Shown here: positions 8,958-18,099 of the stretch, piece after piece
Numbering within the stretch: position 1 is the first letter of the stretch
Layout of the letters: every line of letters begins with the position of its first letter
Source: Curvibacter sp. CHRR-16
GTDB taxonomy: Bacteria > Pseudomonadota > Gammaproteobacteria > Burkholderiales > Burkholderiaceae_C
Reading direction: 5' to 3'
Assembly (NCBI RefSeq): GCF_018474005.1
Contig: NZ_JAHCSH010000002.1
Span: 620,001 to 684,000 of the forward strand
DNA length: 64,000 nt
Made by a program: the position numbers and the translations under genes
Notes under the pieces: model-generated
The model's database searches: none
Told to the model about the DNA's origin: nothing
Seen by the model: the letters and a program-made list of their open reading frames with translations, nothing else

Positions 8958-10670
8958 TCAGAGATCGCGCAAGACGAGCTTGGCGTGCTCTTGAATACCC
9001 AACACATGGAAAAACGCGGCGACCAAGCGGTGCAGGTCTACCAATTCCACGCGCTTGCCTTCAGATTGGCGCTTTACCGCCCAATTCAAGAGGCTACCAG
9101 CAGCGGTGAAGTCCATGCGCTCCAAATCTTGGCATTCGATGACCAACACGTCTTGCGGACGTGCAAGCGCAGATTCCATCGCATCGAGCGAAGCACTCAC
9201 ATCCCCGGTGATATTGCCGCGCAGGGCCAAACCTGTACTGCCCATCAAAGGCATGCTGGTGGAGACAGCCAAGGGAGCAGGCTTACTCAGGGCAGGCAGC
9301 TCGACCGTGCGGCAGCTACAAACCGGACGCTCCCACTGGGGCGGGGACAATTCGTAGGTGACACAAAAATCCAGTGCCGCCAGTTCGAAGTCTTCTTCAC
9401 GCTGCATCACCTGCAGCATGGTCAGGCGCAGGTGCCACCAGACTTGATCGACCGCCGCATCCCCCACCGGAGTGCGGTTTTGCAAGACAGCCAGTAATTC
9501 GTTTTCACCCGCAAACTCCAACACCAAGGGCTGCGACACCCATTGCTGTGCCAAGGCACGCAGGGTAGGCACCGCCGATTCATCCATGGACTCGGCGTTG
9601 CGCCAATCGAGTATCCATGGCGACGGCTGATTTTGCAGAGCATGGCTCAAGGCGCGCATAGAGCTGGCATCAAGCACAGCAGGACTCACCCAATGGGCTC
9701 CGACCAAGGGGCGATGCTCAGCAGTCAGCGTGACCGTGAAATCCATGAGTGCAGATTCTTGCCAAGCAGGTGCTCCCTGCGGCCACAGATGGGCGTATTG
9801 GCGCACCATGGCATCAAACGTTGGGCGATTGCCCCCCAAGCGGTACAAATCGAGCAAAGCCGCTGCCCAATTGACGGCCGTAGCCGAGGACACACCTGGC
9901 TTATCCAGCGCAGCACGCAGCACATTGGCTGCACCTTGATCGTCGCCATTGGCAAAGCGTATAGCGGCTTCTTCCAATTCGGGGTCACTGGCCAAGACTG
10001 GCCCATGCAGGGTGAGCAAATCGGTAGACGAAAAGTCCACCTTGAATGCAGAAGCAGCCGCAATCGGTGGGCGGTTCGATGGAGGATTCGCTGAAGGAGA
10101 TGCGGCCACTTCCACCGATAGCGTGGGCGGCGACAGCACCGTGGGCGCATAGCTGGCGGCATCCTCGTGCGTTTTGGCTATTTGTATCGGCTCGGTCGGG
10201 GCAAAGGAAGCCGCCTGTGGATGCATATCCATTTGCCGGGTTGGCTCCAGCGCTGGAGGCAAAGTGGGCGTCAGATTGGTGTCCGGGCTTGGCCGGGTGG
10301 GGCCGGCATCGGGCTGTCCGCGCCACCATTGCTTGGACATTTGGGCTTCGATTTCATCGATTTTTTTGATCGTATCGGCCCGATAGCCAGACTCGTGCTG
10401 GCTGGCCAAGAAAGACGACACTGGTGGTTGGCGCGAACCACTGGTGACCGATGTGTGGTTGCGCAATTTACGCAAGTAATCGAACTCGCGCTTGCGGATC
10501 AGGTCGTTTTGGCGCTTGCGCTCGATCATGGCTTTGAGCATCTGCTTGTCGTAAGCAGAGTCTTCAGGCAAACGCGATGCCCCGTCATCAGAAGGCCAAT
10601 CCTTGCTCGGATTGCGAACGAACTGCGCGACTTTGCTCAGCAACCCGGGACGTTCGTCTTGATCAGCCAT
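8958..10670 (-). CDS. STAS-domain protein of unknown function
   Basis: This 570-residue protein has no signal peptide or membrane segment. Residues 1-130 are charged and helical ([20 protein letters not shown]). Residues about 135-220 are a Pro/Ala/Thr-rich linker. The middle, about 225-400, is a globular region of unknown type. The last 80 residues resemble a STAS domain ([20 protein letters not shown], then [18 protein letters not shown]). STAS domains often act as anti-sigma antagonists or phospho-switches. It lies between dksA (27 bases upstream) and hslVU, an arrangement I associate with Comamonadaceae. The function is unknown and the STAS call rests on pattern only. Confidence 0.75.
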   Translation of the reverse strand: MADQDERPGLLSKVAQFVRNPSKDWPSDDGASRLPEDSAYDKQMLKAMIERKRQNDLIRKREFDYLRKLRNHTSVTSGSRQPPVSSFLASQHESGYRADTIKKIDEIEAQMSKQWWRGQPDAGPTRPSPDTNLTPTLPPALEPTRQMDMHPQAASFAPTEPIQIAKTHEDAASYAPTVLSPPTLSVEVAASPSANPPSNRPPIAAASAFKVDFSSTDLLTLHGPVLASDPELEEAAIRFANGDDQGAANVLRAALDKPGVSSATAVNWAAALLDLYRLGGNRPTFDAMVRQYAHLWPQGAPAWQESALMDFTVTLTAEHRPLVGAHWVSPAVLDASSMRALSHALQNQPSPWILDWRNAESMDESAVPTLRALAQQWVSQPLVLEFAGENELLAVLQNRTPVGDAAVDQVWWHLRLTMLQVMQREEDFELAALDFCVTYELSPPQWERPVCSCRTVELPALSKPAPLAVSTSMPLMGSTGLALRGNITGDVSASLDAMESALARPQDVLVIECQDLERMDFTAAGSLLNWAVKRQSEGKRVELVDLHRLVAAFFHVLGIQEHAKLVLRDL

Positions 10671-10696
10671 ATCGAGCGTTAATCAAAAGTAGTGGC

Positions 10697-11389
10697 TTAA
10701 TCGCCAAACATTTTTTGCTTGAGTTCACGGCGCTGCTGCGCTTCCAGCGACAGCGTTGCCGTGGGGCGTGCCAACAAGCGGCCCACACCAATGGGCTCAC
10801 CGGTTTCGTCGCAGTAGCCATAGTCACCTGCATCGATACGGGCAATGGATTGCTCAATCTTTTTGAGCAATTTGCGCTCACGGTCACGCGTGCGCAATTC
10901 CAAAGCGTGCTCCTCCTCAATAGTGGCTCGGTCTGCTGGATCGGGCACCACCACCGTGTCTTCGCGCAAGTGTTCGGTGGTTTCGCCTGCATTGCTCAGG
11001 ATGCCTTCCTTGAGCACCACCAAACGGTGGCGGAACGCGGCCAATTGCGCCTCATTCATGTATTCGGAATCTGGCATGGACAGCAGCTCAGCATCCGTGA
11101 GTTCGTTGGCTGGCTTGGTCTTCCAGTTGTTGGCTAGCTTGGTGTCTTTTTTGATCACGGCGGGTGTCGGTGAAACAGGGGCAATGGGCAAGGTAGAGGT
11201 GTAGCTCGCCTTGGGCTTGTTCTCTACAACCGGGGCAGCAGATGCTCCCGGGGCGGCGATTCTAGCGGAGGAGGCAGCAGCGGTTTTTGCTGGTGTTTTG
11301 GCAACAGTTTTACTGGCGGCCTTGGCAGGCGCCTTGCTAGAAGGCGCTTTGCTAGCAGCAGTACTGGTTTTGCCTGCGGACGTTTTCAC
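10697..11389 (-). CDS. dksA: RNA polymerase-binding transcription factor DksA with degenerate zinc finger
   Basis: DksA enters the RNA polymerase secondary channel and, with ppGpp, adjusts transcription of rRNA and amino-acid genes. The 230-residue product has a long Ala/Lys/Ser-rich, probably disordered extension (about 1-80). The DksA coiled-coil core follows, with MPDSEYMNEAQLAAFRHRL, and then the globular end. The four-Cys zinc site is reduced to a single Cys: it reads YCDETGEP and TLSLEAQQR where the classical protein has CxxC pairs. Zinc-independent DksA variants are known. The start is GTG at 11389, with GGAGA six bases upstream. Confidence 0.93.
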   Translation of the reverse strand: MKTSAGKTSTAASKAPSSKAPAKAASKTVAKTPAKTAAASSARIAAPGASAAPVVENKPKASYTSTLPIAPVSPTPAVIKKDTKLANNWKTKPANELTDAELLSMPDSEYMNEAQLAAFRHRLVVLKEGILSNAGETTEHLREDTVVVPDPADRATIEEEHALELRTRDRERKLLKKIEQSIARIDAGDYGYCDETGEPIGVGRLLARPTATLSLEAQQRRELKQKMFGD

Positions 11390-11430
11390 GCGAAGTCTCC
11401 CGGCAGCTTAGGCTGCGCACGTTATTTAGG

Positions 11431-11474
11431 GGGTGGTAAACCACTTGGTACGGAATGCACAAAGCATACCACCC
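11431..11474. promoter_or_regulatory. Nested inverted repeats upstream of dksA
   Basis: GGGTGGTA (11431-11438) and TACCACCC (11467-11474) form perfect 8-bp arms 28 bases apart, with a second small palindrome GTGGT-AA-ACCAC inside (11433-11444). The block lies 40-85 bases upstream of the dksA start and downstream of the GTPase gene. It may be an operator in the dksA promoter or a transcript hairpin; no U-tract follows it. Confidence 0.35.
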
Positions 11475-11491
11475 TGCTGTTGCAAATCAGG

Positions 11492-12541
11492 TCACACAAG
11501 ACACTGTTCCAAGCCTTGTAGCAAAATGTCCCGTGGTAGGTCAATACCGATGAAGACCATTTTGCTGATCTTCTCCTCCGCATTGGCCCATTCTGGCCCC
11601 AAATCGCTGCCCATGAGTTGGTGCACGCCTTGGAAGATGACCTTGCGGTCTGTGCCCTTCATATACAGCACGCCCTTGTAGCGCAGCATGCGGGGGCCGT
11701 ACACATTGACGATGGCCCCCAAGAAGTCTTCCAACTTGGCGGGATCGAAAGGGCGCGTGGACTTGTACACAAAGCTCTTCACATCGTCGTCCACATGGTG
11801 GTGATGGCCGTGACCATGGTCGTGTTCACAATGCCCGTGGTCATGGTCGCAATCGGCGTGATCGTGGTCATGACCGTGCTCCTCGGCTTCCAAGAAGTCG
11901 GGATCGATGTCCAATTTGGCGTTGAGATTAAAGCCGCGCAGATCAAAAACCTCGCTCAACGCCACTTCTCCGAAGTGCACTACCTTTTGCTGTGCACGGG
12001 GGTTCATGTGCTTGAGGCGGTGTTGCAAATGCGCCAACTCATCGGCCTGCACCAAGTCGGCCTTGCTGATGAACAGGTAGTCGGCAAAGCCCACTTGGCG
12101 ACGCGCCTCTTGGCGGTCGTTGAGCTGCTGCTCAGCATGCTTGGCATCCACCAAGGTGAGGATGGAGTCCAGCATGTAGCTCTCAGCCACCTCATCGTCC
12201 ATGAAAAAGGTTTGCACGACAGGGCCGGGGTCGGCCACGCCGGTGGTCTCAATCACCACACGGTCAAATTGCAGCTCGCCTTTGCGGCGCTTGGCCGCTA
12301 AATCGCGCAAGGTGGCGCGCAGGTCTTCGCGGATGGTGCAGCACACGCAGCCATTGCTCATCTGGATGATTTGCTCTTGCGTGTCGCTCACCAAAATGTC
12401 GCTGTCGATGTTTTCTTCGCCAAACTCGTTCTCGATGACGGCAATTTTTTGCCCATGCGCCTCGGTCAGCACACGTTTGAGCAAGGTGGTTTTGCCCGCG
12501 CCCAGAAAGCCGGTGAGGATGGTGGTAGAGATCAGTCCCAT
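11492..12541 (-). CDS. COG0523 (CobW/YjiA-type) GTPase, putative zinc metallochaperone
   Basis: These G3E GTPases deliver metal, usually zinc, to client proteins. The 349-residue product has the P-loop GFLGAGKTTLL (residues 11-21), the metal-binding NGCVCC motif near residues 64-69, IETTGVADPGP, and a TKxD-like SKADLV. A strongly His-rich loop lies around residues 200-230 (EEHGHDHDHADCDHDHGH and following) before the C-terminal CobW_C domain (FVYKSTRPFDPAKLEDFLG). The His-rich loop suggests zinc or nickel binding. A ribosome-binding site AAGGA lies 9 bases upstream. Which metal and client are involved cannot be told from sequence. Confidence 0.9.
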   Translation of the reverse strand: MGLISTTILTGFLGAGKTTLLKRVLTEAHGQKIAVIENEFGEENIDSDILVSDTQEQIIQMSNGCVCCTIREDLRATLRDLAAKRRKGELQFDRVVIETTGVADPGPVVQTFFMDDEVAESYMLDSILTLVDAKHAEQQLNDRQEARRQVGFADYLFISKADLVQADELAHLQHRLKHMNPRAQQKVVHFGEVALSEVFDLRGFNLNAKLDIDPDFLEAEEHGHDHDHADCDHDHGHCEHDHGHGHHHHVDDDVKSFVYKSTRPFDPAKLEDFLGAIVNVYGPRMLRYKGVLYMKGTDRKVIFQGVHQLMGSDLGPEWANAEEKISKMVFIGIDLPRDILLQGLEQCLV

Positions 12542-12580
12542 GGTGTGTCGTCCTTAAAACTTTTCAGTGTAGAGAAGCTG

Positions 12581-13768
12581 TCAAGCCCCCCGCCGCATGA
12601 CCACCAGCCCCTTGAGGTACTCCCCTTCTGGGAAAGTGAGTGTCATGGGGTGATCGGGTGCTGCGCCCATGCGCTCCACGATGTAGCCATCGACGCCCGC
12701 ATCACACCCGGCGGAGGCCACAATTTTGTGGAACAAGTCTTCGCTGATGCCGCCTGAGCAGCTATAGGTAAAAAGCAATCCACCGGGTTCGAGCAATTGC
12801 AGCCCCAAGCGGTTGATGTCTTTGTAAGCACGCGCTGCGCGTTCGGCGTGCGCCACGGTGGGGGCCAGCTTGGGTGGATCGAGCACGATGGCGTCGAAAC
12901 GGCGGCCCTCCTGCAAGAAACGGCGCAGAGAAGCGTTGACGTCGGCATCCAGAAATTCGGTGTGGCTGGCGTCAAACCCATTGAGCGCCACGTTGGCACG
13001 CGCCTTCTCCAGCGCCGGGCCACTCGAATCGATAGACAACACCTGCTGCGCACCACCTGCCAACGCCGCAACGCTGAAGCCCCCCGTGTAGCAGTAGCAG
13101 TTGAGCACCCGCTGTAAGCCCAAGCGACGCACCGTCTGGGCAAAACGCTGGCGGTTGTCGCGCTGGTCGAGGTAAAAGCCCGTCTTATGGCCTTCGGCCA
13201 CGTCCAACGCCAGCTTCCAGTCGTGCTCTTGCAGCACCACCGCCGTTGCACCATCGCCACGCAACCACCCCGTGGCTTCGGGCAAGCCTTCGAGCTTGCG
13301 GCTGCTGCTGTCGGAGCGCTCGTACAGGCGCGTCAGACCGGTTTGGGCCAACACCGCATCCACGATGACCGACTTCCAACGCTCGGCACCGGCGCTGGTG
13401 AACTGGCCCACCAAGGTGTCGCCGTAACGGTCCACCACCACACCGGGCAAACCATCGGACTCGCCATGGATCAAGCGCACGCCATTGCTTTGAATGGCAA
13501 ATCGGCTTCTAGCGCTTACTGCACGCGCTACTGCCGCTACAAAAAAAGGAGCATCTATGCGTTGCGTCTCGTCAAAGCTCCACACCCGTGCGCGGATTTT
13601 GGACTGTGGACTGAATGAGGCCCAGGCCAGAAAGGCACCTTCTGCAGATTCGATGCGCACGGTCTCGCCCGCGTCGCCACCGCCTTTGGCGATGGCCGAT
13701 TCAAAAATCCAAGGGTGGTGGCGAAGCAATGAGCGTTCTTTGCCAGGACGTAAACGGATGTTTTTCAT
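12581..13768 (-). CDS. rlmI: Class I SAM-dependent rRNA cytosine-C5 methyltransferase, RlmI type
   Basis: RlmI methylates C1962 of 23S rRNA. From the ATG at 13768 the product is 395 residues ([20 protein letters not shown]), with an N-terminal PUA domain (1-75), a central domain with [16 protein letters not shown], and a Rossmann methyltransferase domain. The latter carries [17 protein letters not shown], the DPPKLAP motif and the catalytic-Cys segment FTYSCSGGI. The frame is open 15 codons upstream, but family N-termini begin at the chosen Met. Codons for residues about 73-90 coincide with a copy of a dispersed repeat (13498-13553), yet the frame is intact. It is divergent from the chemoreceptor gene. 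Confidence 0.93.
   Translation of the reverse strand: MKNIRLRPGKERSLLRHHPWIFESAIAKGGGDAGETVRIESAEGAFLAWASFSPQSKIRARVWSFDETQRIDAPFFVAAVARAVSARSRFAIQSNGVRLIHGESDGLPGVVVDRYGDTLVGQFTSAGAERWKSVIVDAVLAQTGLTRLYERSDSSSRKLEGLPEATGWLRGDGATAVVLQEHDWKLALDVAEGHKTGFYLDQRDNRQRFAQTVRRLGLQRVLNCYCYTGGFSVAALAGGAQQVLSIDSSGPALEKARANVALNGFDASHTEFLDADVNASLRRFLQEGRRFDAIVLDPPKLAPTVAHAERAARAYKDINRLGLQLLEPGGLLFTYSCSGGISEDLFHKIVASAGCDAGVDGYIVERMGAAPDHPMTLTFPEGEYLKGLVVMRRGA
13498..13553 (-). repeat. Dispersed ~56-bp repeat, copy inside rlmI
   Basis: Read on the minus strand from 13553, this segment aligns without gaps to 17578-17633(+) and 42913-42966(+). Shared landmarks are TGCT at the start, TAGC 15 bases in, AAGC 22 bases after that, then a GCC near the end, with A/T-rich ends. 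It resembles a short imperfectly palindromic repeat that I recall from Comamonadaceae genomes. It is translated in the rlmI frame as [18 protein letters not shown]. Confidence 0.55.
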
Positions 13769-13848
13769 GCTGCGAATTGTCGCTCTTCCAGCCACAAGGC
13801 ATGCGACTGCCATATAACCTAGGTCGACAATCCACGCTTGGAGACAAT

Positions 13849-15402
13849 ATGCAAATGAGATTTAGCCAGCTATTGGCAGCATTGGTAGGTTTGGCGATTG
13901 TGACGGTCTGCGTCATTGCAGGTTTTTCGGTACACGCTTTATTCAAAACCAGTGCATCACAGCAAAAGCTGTTCGAGACAGAGATCACCCCGATACGCAT
14001 TACCGGCACTGCATCGTGGCAAGCGGCCAACCACTTTCGCCGCATGTACCCCTACATCCTCAAACCCGATGAAGCCAGCCGCAAAGAAACCCGCGAGTTA
14101 GAAGCGAAGGGTGAAAAAGAAGTTCTCAAGGCGGTGGAGTTGCTAGAGAGCAGTGACGATGCCGCCTTGCGCAAAGCCGGGCAAGACCTGCGCGCCCTGT
14201 GGGTGAACTACATCGAGTCGGTGAACAAACTGTTTGGCTTGGCAGATGCGGGTGATGCCGAAGGCGCCATGAACGAACTCAAGGCCAATACCGACCCGCG
14301 CTACGTGAAGATCCGCAACCAACTGGTCGAAGCAGGAAAACTGCAAGAACAATTGGTGAAGGACAACATCGACGACTTGGCCAACCGCGTGCGCGCCCAA
14401 GCGATCACCGTCACGGTACTGCTGGGCATTGGAGCGGTGTTGTTGGCTGGGCTGGGCTACCGCATCATCCGCTCGGTCAAACAACAACTGGGGGCAGACC
14501 CCAGCGAAGTACTGCAGTTTTCGCAGCACATTGCCAGTGGCCATTTGTACAGCTCGCCGACCATCCGCAGCAGCATGGGTGAGCATGCCAACAGCGTGTG
14601 GGCCCATTTGCAAGAGTTGCAAAGCCAGTTGCAAACCATGATTCGCCAAGTGCAAGGTACAGCCGACTTTGTGGCGGACTCGTCGGCCGAAATCGCCTCT
14701 GGCACGCAAGATTTGTCCCAGCGCACCGAGATGCAGGCCGCCGCCATCGAAGAAACCAGTGCCAGCATGCGCGAACTGGGTGAGCAAGTGAACCGCAACG
14801 CAGAGAGCGCAGCCCACGCCGACCAACTGGCGCAAAACGCCAGCACAGTGGCCAACCAAGGCCGCACGGTGGTGGGTGAGGTGGTTAGTACGATGAACGA
14901 CATCAACACCAGCAGCCAGCGCATTGCGGAAATCATCTCGGTGATCGATGGCATCGCCTTCCAAACCAACATCTTGGCGTTGAACGCAGCCGTGGAAGCA
15001 GCCCGCGCTGGCGAGCAAGGCCGCGGCTTTGCCGTGGTAGCGGCCGAAGTACGCAGCTTGGCCCAGCGCAGTGCAACGGCAGCCAAAGACATCAGCGCCC
15101 TGATCAGCAGCAACGTGGATCGCGTAGGCCAAGGCCACCAACTGGTAGAGCGTGCAGGCGTGACCATGGGGCAAGTGGTGCAAGCCATTGAACAGGTGAA
15201 GAACTTGGTGACCGAGATCAGCACCTCCAGCGCCAGCCAAGCCGATGGCGTACGCCAAGTGGTGGAAGCGGTAGGGCAGATGGATGGCATCACCCAACAA
15301 AACGCGGCCTTGGTCGAAGAGACCGCCGCCGCTACGGCCAACTTGCGCCAGCGCTCGCGCGAGCTGGTAGATGGCGTATCGAGCTTCAAGCTCAGCGCTT
15401 AA
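13849..15402 (+). CDS. Methyl-accepting chemotaxis protein
   Basis: An inner-membrane chemoreceptor that signals to CheA/CheW. From the ATG at 13849 (GGAGA just upstream) the product is 517 residues. Membrane helices are at about 8-30 and 185-207, around a periplasmic four-helix-bundle sensor of about 150 residues. A short linker follows where a HAMP domain would be but is hard to recognise, and then the signalling domain (about 260-510). The hairpin tip is the highly conserved [20 protein letters not shown]. Methylation-type Glu/Gln pairs occur in the flanking helices ([27 protein letters not shown]). No C-terminal CheR-binding pentapeptide is present. The ligand is unknown. Confidence 0.93.
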   Translation: MQMRFSQLLAALVGLAIVTVCVIAGFSVHALFKTSASQQKLFETEITPIRITGTASWQAANHFRRMYPYILKPDEASRKETRELEAKGEKEVLKAVELLESSDDAALRKAGQDLRALWVNYIESVNKLFGLADAGDAEGAMNELKANTDPRYVKIRNQLVEAGKLQEQLVKDNIDDLANRVRAQAITVTVLLGIGAVLLAGLGYRIIRSVKQQLGADPSEVLQFSQHIASGHLYSSPTIRSSMGEHANSVWAHLQELQSQLQTMIRQVQGTADFVADSSAEIASGTQDLSQRTEMQAAAIEETSASMRELGEQVNRNAESAAHADQLAQNASTVANQGRTVVGEVVSTMNDINTSSQRIAEIISVIDGIAFQTNILALNAAVEAARAGEQGRGFAVVAAEVRSLAQRSATAAKDISALISSNVDRVGQGHQLVERAGVTMGQVVQAIEQVKNLVTEISTSSASQADGVRQVVEAVGQMDGITQQNAALVEETAAATANLRQRSRELVDGVSSFKLSA

Positions 15403-15437
15403 GACCCAGGGCAGGCCACACACCGACCTGCTCTGCT

Positions 15438-16433
15438 TTAGTCCTTCTTGGGTGGTAAGCCTTTGACTTTGGCCCGTGGGTGGGCTTGGTCGTACACACG
15501 CGCCAAGTGCTGGAAGTCGAGCCGGGTGTAGACCTGTGTGGTGGTGATGCTGGCGTGCCCCAACAGTTCTTGCACGGCGCGCAAATCCCCACTGCTTTGC
15601 AGCACATGGCTGGCAAACGAATGGCGCAGCATGTGCGGGTGGACGGGAACTGGCAAGCCCGCTTGCAAGCTGCGCTGGCGCAAACGCTGCCACACGCTCT
15701 GCGGGGTCAGGCGGGTGCCGTAGCGACCTATGAATAAGGGTTGCCCCCCCGCCTGTCCATTCTGCCCCTGCCCGCTCATCCCTGCCGCCGCACTGGCTCG
15801 CACACTGGCACGCAAAGCCAACCAACGCTGCAGGGCGGCCAAGGCTTCTTTGCCTACCGGCACGGTGCGCGGCTTGGAGCCTTTGCCCAGCACATGGACT
15901 TCGGCCGCCTCCATGTCCACCCAGCCTTTGGCGCTGGTGCTGGCGTGCACGTCCAGCCCCACCAGCTCGCCCACGCGCAAGCCGCTGCTGTAGAGCAGTT
16001 CGGTCATAGCCGCATCACGCGCTTCCAGCCACGGGTCATCGTCGGTGCGGGTGAAGTCGGCCAAGGCCACGGCATCGTCCACCGGCAAGGCTTTGGGCAG
16101 AGGCTTGGGCGCTTTGGGCGAGCGCACGTCTTGCACCGGGTTTGTTGCCACCAAGCCTTGGCGGCCTAACCAGGTGTAAAACCCGCGCCAACCGGAGAGG
16201 ATGAGCGCAATGCCCCGCGCACTGCGTCCACCGCTGTGCATGTGCGCCACCCAGCGGCGCATGTGGTGGTTTTGCACCTGCAGCAAACCCACGCCCGCTT
16301 GGGTGGCGTAGTCCTGCAGGCGTTGCAAATCGAGGGTGTAGAGGGTGACGGTGCGCTGTGCCAGCCGCTTTTCGGCCCGCACGTAGTCTAGGTAGCGCGC
16401 TATCAGGCTGGCATCGTCACCCGCAGTTCCCAT
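15438..16433 (-). CDS. xerC: Site-specific tyrosine recombinase XerC
   Basis: XerC acts with XerD at dif to resolve chromosome dimers. The 331-residue product has the N-terminal SAM-like core-binding domain (about 10-95) and the catalytic domain. Visible active-site residues are Arg in SSGLRVGELVGLD, Lys in VLGKGSKPRTVP, the HxxR box HPHMLRHSFASHVL, His in LLGHASITTTQ, and the nucleophile Tyr in QVYTRLD. A Gly/Gln-rich insertion (AAGMSGQGQNGQAGGQP) sits before the HxxR box. It lies 3 bases after the DUF484 gene, the same xerC-DUF484-dapF neighbourhood seen in many proteobacteria, so this is the housekeeping enzyme rather than an integrase. Confidence 0.94.
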   Translation of the reverse strand: MGTAGDDASLIARYLDYVRAEKRLAQRTVTLYTLDLQRLQDYATQAGVGLLQVQNHHMRRWVAHMHSGGRSARGIALILSGWRGFYTWLGRQGLVATNPVQDVRSPKAPKPLPKALPVDDAVALADFTRTDDDPWLEARDAAMTELLYSSGLRVGELVGLDVHASTSAKGWVDMEAAEVHVLGKGSKPRTVPVGKEALAALQRWLALRASVRASAAAGMSGQGQNGQAGGQPLFIGRYGTRLTPQSVWQRLRQRSLQAGLPVPVHPHMLRHSFASHVLQSSGDLRAVQELLGHASITTTQVYTRLDFQHLARVYDQAHPRAKVKGLPPKKD

Positions 16434-16436
16434 GGC

Positions 16437-17135
16437 TTAACGCAAGCGCAGCAGCGCTGAGCTAGCGATCTCGCCGATGTGGGCCAAAAAGTCGGTGCCC
16501 AAACCGGAGTTAAAACGCTGGGCATCGCTGGAAGCCAGCACCAACAAGCCAAAGGTGTTGGAGGCAGGATTGGCATCGGGCACGCACAGCGGCACCATGG
16601 CCAAGGAAGCCACGCTGTGTGGCTCGGCCAACCAATCCACCGCTTCGTAACCCGTGTTCAGGCTGCAAAAGGGTTCGGTCAACGAAGCGGCAAACACCTG
16701 CACGTCTTCGCTCACGCCTTGGGTGCACGGCAGTTGGTCGTACGCGCTGGAAAGAGTCCATAAGCGCACGCCCACTTGGGGCACGGCAAAGCGGGTTTTC
16801 AGGTCGTTGACGATGACATTGGGCATGTCCTCGGGCAACTCCACGCTGAGCAGATGCGCTGCCCAGCTGAGAATTTTGTTGGACAAGATGACGTTCTCAT
16901 TGCCATGACGAATGAGATCCATGATGCGGTGCTCCAGCATCTTGATCTTCTCGCGCAGCATCTCGGCTTGGCGCTCTTGCAAGCTCACGGCGCGGTGGCT
17001 GTGCGGGCTGGTAAAGCGCACGGTGGCCAGCAATTCGGCGTGGCGGGCAAAAAAGTCCGGCGTGTTGACAAGGTAGTTGGCGATGTCGTCTTCGGTAATC
17101 GGGTGGTTGACGTCCACGGTTGGCGCTTGGCTCAT
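16437..17135 (-). CDS. DUF484 family protein
   Basis: The 232-residue cytoplasmic protein starts with a helical segment (DIANYLVNTPDFFARHAELLATVR) and SLQERQAEMLREKIKMLEHRI (about residues 52-72), then a GAF-like C-terminal domain ending DFLAHIGEIASSALLRLR. DUF484 genes are regularly found between dapF and xerC, as here, but their role is not established. It is separated from xerC by 3 bases and probably cotranscribed with dapF (55 bases upstream). Confidence 0.9.
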   Translation of the reverse strand: MSQAPTVDVNHPITEDDIANYLVNTPDFFARHAELLATVRFTSPHSHRAVSLQERQAEMLREKIKMLEHRIMDLIRHGNENVILSNKILSWAAHLLSVELPEDMPNVIVNDLKTRFAVPQVGVRLWTLSSAYDQLPCTQGVSEDVQVFAASLTEPFCSLNTGYEAVDWLAEPHSVASLAMVPLCVPDANPASNTFGLLVLASSDAQRFNSGLGTDFLAHIGEIASSALLRLR

Positions 17136-17190
17136 GGTCTGCTTTGTTGCGTTGAATGGTTGTTAATCGGTGCTAGGGCTGGACACGGGC

Positions 17191-18069
17191 TCAGGCCAAA
17201 TCGGCGGGAAACTCCAGCTCCCCCTCAAATACAGAGACTGCAGGGCCCGTCATGTAGACCGGCTGACCTGGGCCTGCCCAAGCGATGGTGAGCACGCCAC
17301 CACGGGTGTGCACATCCACTTGGCCATCGAGCAGCCCCAAGCGAATGCCCGACACCACAGCAGCGCATGCCCCCGTGCCGCAGGCCAAGGTTTCCCCCAC
17401 GCCGCGTTCGTACACGCGCAAGCGCACTTGCTGGCGCGACATCACTTGCATGAAACCCACGTTCACCCCTTGAGGAAAGCGCGGGCTGGCCTGTACGGCC
17501 GGACCTTGGCTAGCCACTGGGGCGGTATCGACATCGTCCACCAGCAGCACGGCGTGCGGGTTCCCCATGGAGGCAACTGCTACAAAAACTATAGCACTTC
17601 CAGTATACCCAGCAAGCTCTAGCGGCCATTTTTCCCCTGAACCTTGGAGCTGCGCTGACAGGTCTTGGGTGATGAATGGCACCTGCGCAGGCTCGAGCAC
17701 GGGAGCCCCCATGTCCACCGTGACGCGCCCATCAGGTGTCAGGCGCGGTTCGATCACGCCCTTCATCGTCTGCACTCGCAGATGGTCTTTGCTGGTGAGG
17801 CCTTTGTCTCGCACATAACGCGCAAAGCAGCGCGAGCCATTGCCGCACTGCTCCACTTGGGCACCATCGGCGTTGTGGATGACGTACTCAAAATCCAAGC
17901 CCGGCGCGGGCGCTGGGCGGACGGTGAGAATCTGATCCGCTCCGACCCCGAAGTGGCGGTTGCCCAAATAGCGGTAGTGGGCAGCCGTCAGGCCCAGTGG
18001 GCCACGGGTTTCGTCCAGCACCACAAAGTCGTTGCCGGCGCCATGCATTTTGGTGAAGGAAATTCGCAT
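17191..18069 (-). CDS. dapF: Diaminopimelate epimerase
   Basis: DapF converts LL- to meso-diaminopimelate for lysine and peptidoglycan. From the ATG at 18069 the product is 292 residues, beginning [20 protein letters not shown]. The two catalytic cysteines are in [14 protein letters not shown] and [16 protein letters not shown]. The frame is open further upstream but only this Met fits the family. Codons around residues 147-165 ([20 protein letters not shown]) coincide with a dispersed repeat at 17578-17633, in a region variable between homologues. The meso-DAP product agrees with the MurE specificity seen at the left end of the window. Confidence 0.95.
   Translation of the reverse strand: MRISFTKMHGAGNDFVVLDETRGPLGLTAAHYRYLGNRHFGVGADQILTVRPAPAPGLDFEYVIHNADGAQVEQCGNGSRCFARYVRDKGLTSKDHLRVQTMKGVIEPRLTPDGRVTVDMGAPVLEPAQVPFITQDLSAQLQGSGEKWPLELAGYTGSAIVFVAVASMGNPHAVLLVDDVDTAPVASQGPAVQASPRFPQGVNVGFMQVMSRQQVRLRVYERGVGETLACGTGACAAVVSGIRLGLLDGQVDVHTRGGVLTIAWAGPGQPVYMTGPAVSVFEGELEFPADLA
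17578..17633 (+). repeat. Dispersed ~56-bp repeat, copy inside dapF
   Basis: On the plus strand this segment matches the copy in the DUF1800 gene (42913-42966) at 32 of the first 51 positions with no gap: both begin TGCTA, share ATAGC at bases 14-18, CAGCAAGCT at about 33-41 and GCCA near 48-51. dapF reads through it on the opposite strand. The match between unrelated genes cannot be explained by shared protein function. Confidence 0.6.
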
Positions 18070-18099
18070 GCCTGCATTATCTGCCTCTATGCTCACGCC

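Noticed and set aside
8903..9007. N-terminal extension of HslV by 35 residues
   Set aside because: The added sequence does not resemble the family and would bury the threonine nucleophile; MEAFHGTTI is the normal leader.
14143..15825. 560-codon minus-strand open frame across the chemoreceptor and xerC ends
   Set aside because: Antisense to the conserved signalling domain; composition is Leu/His/Ala-biased and no domain is recognisable.
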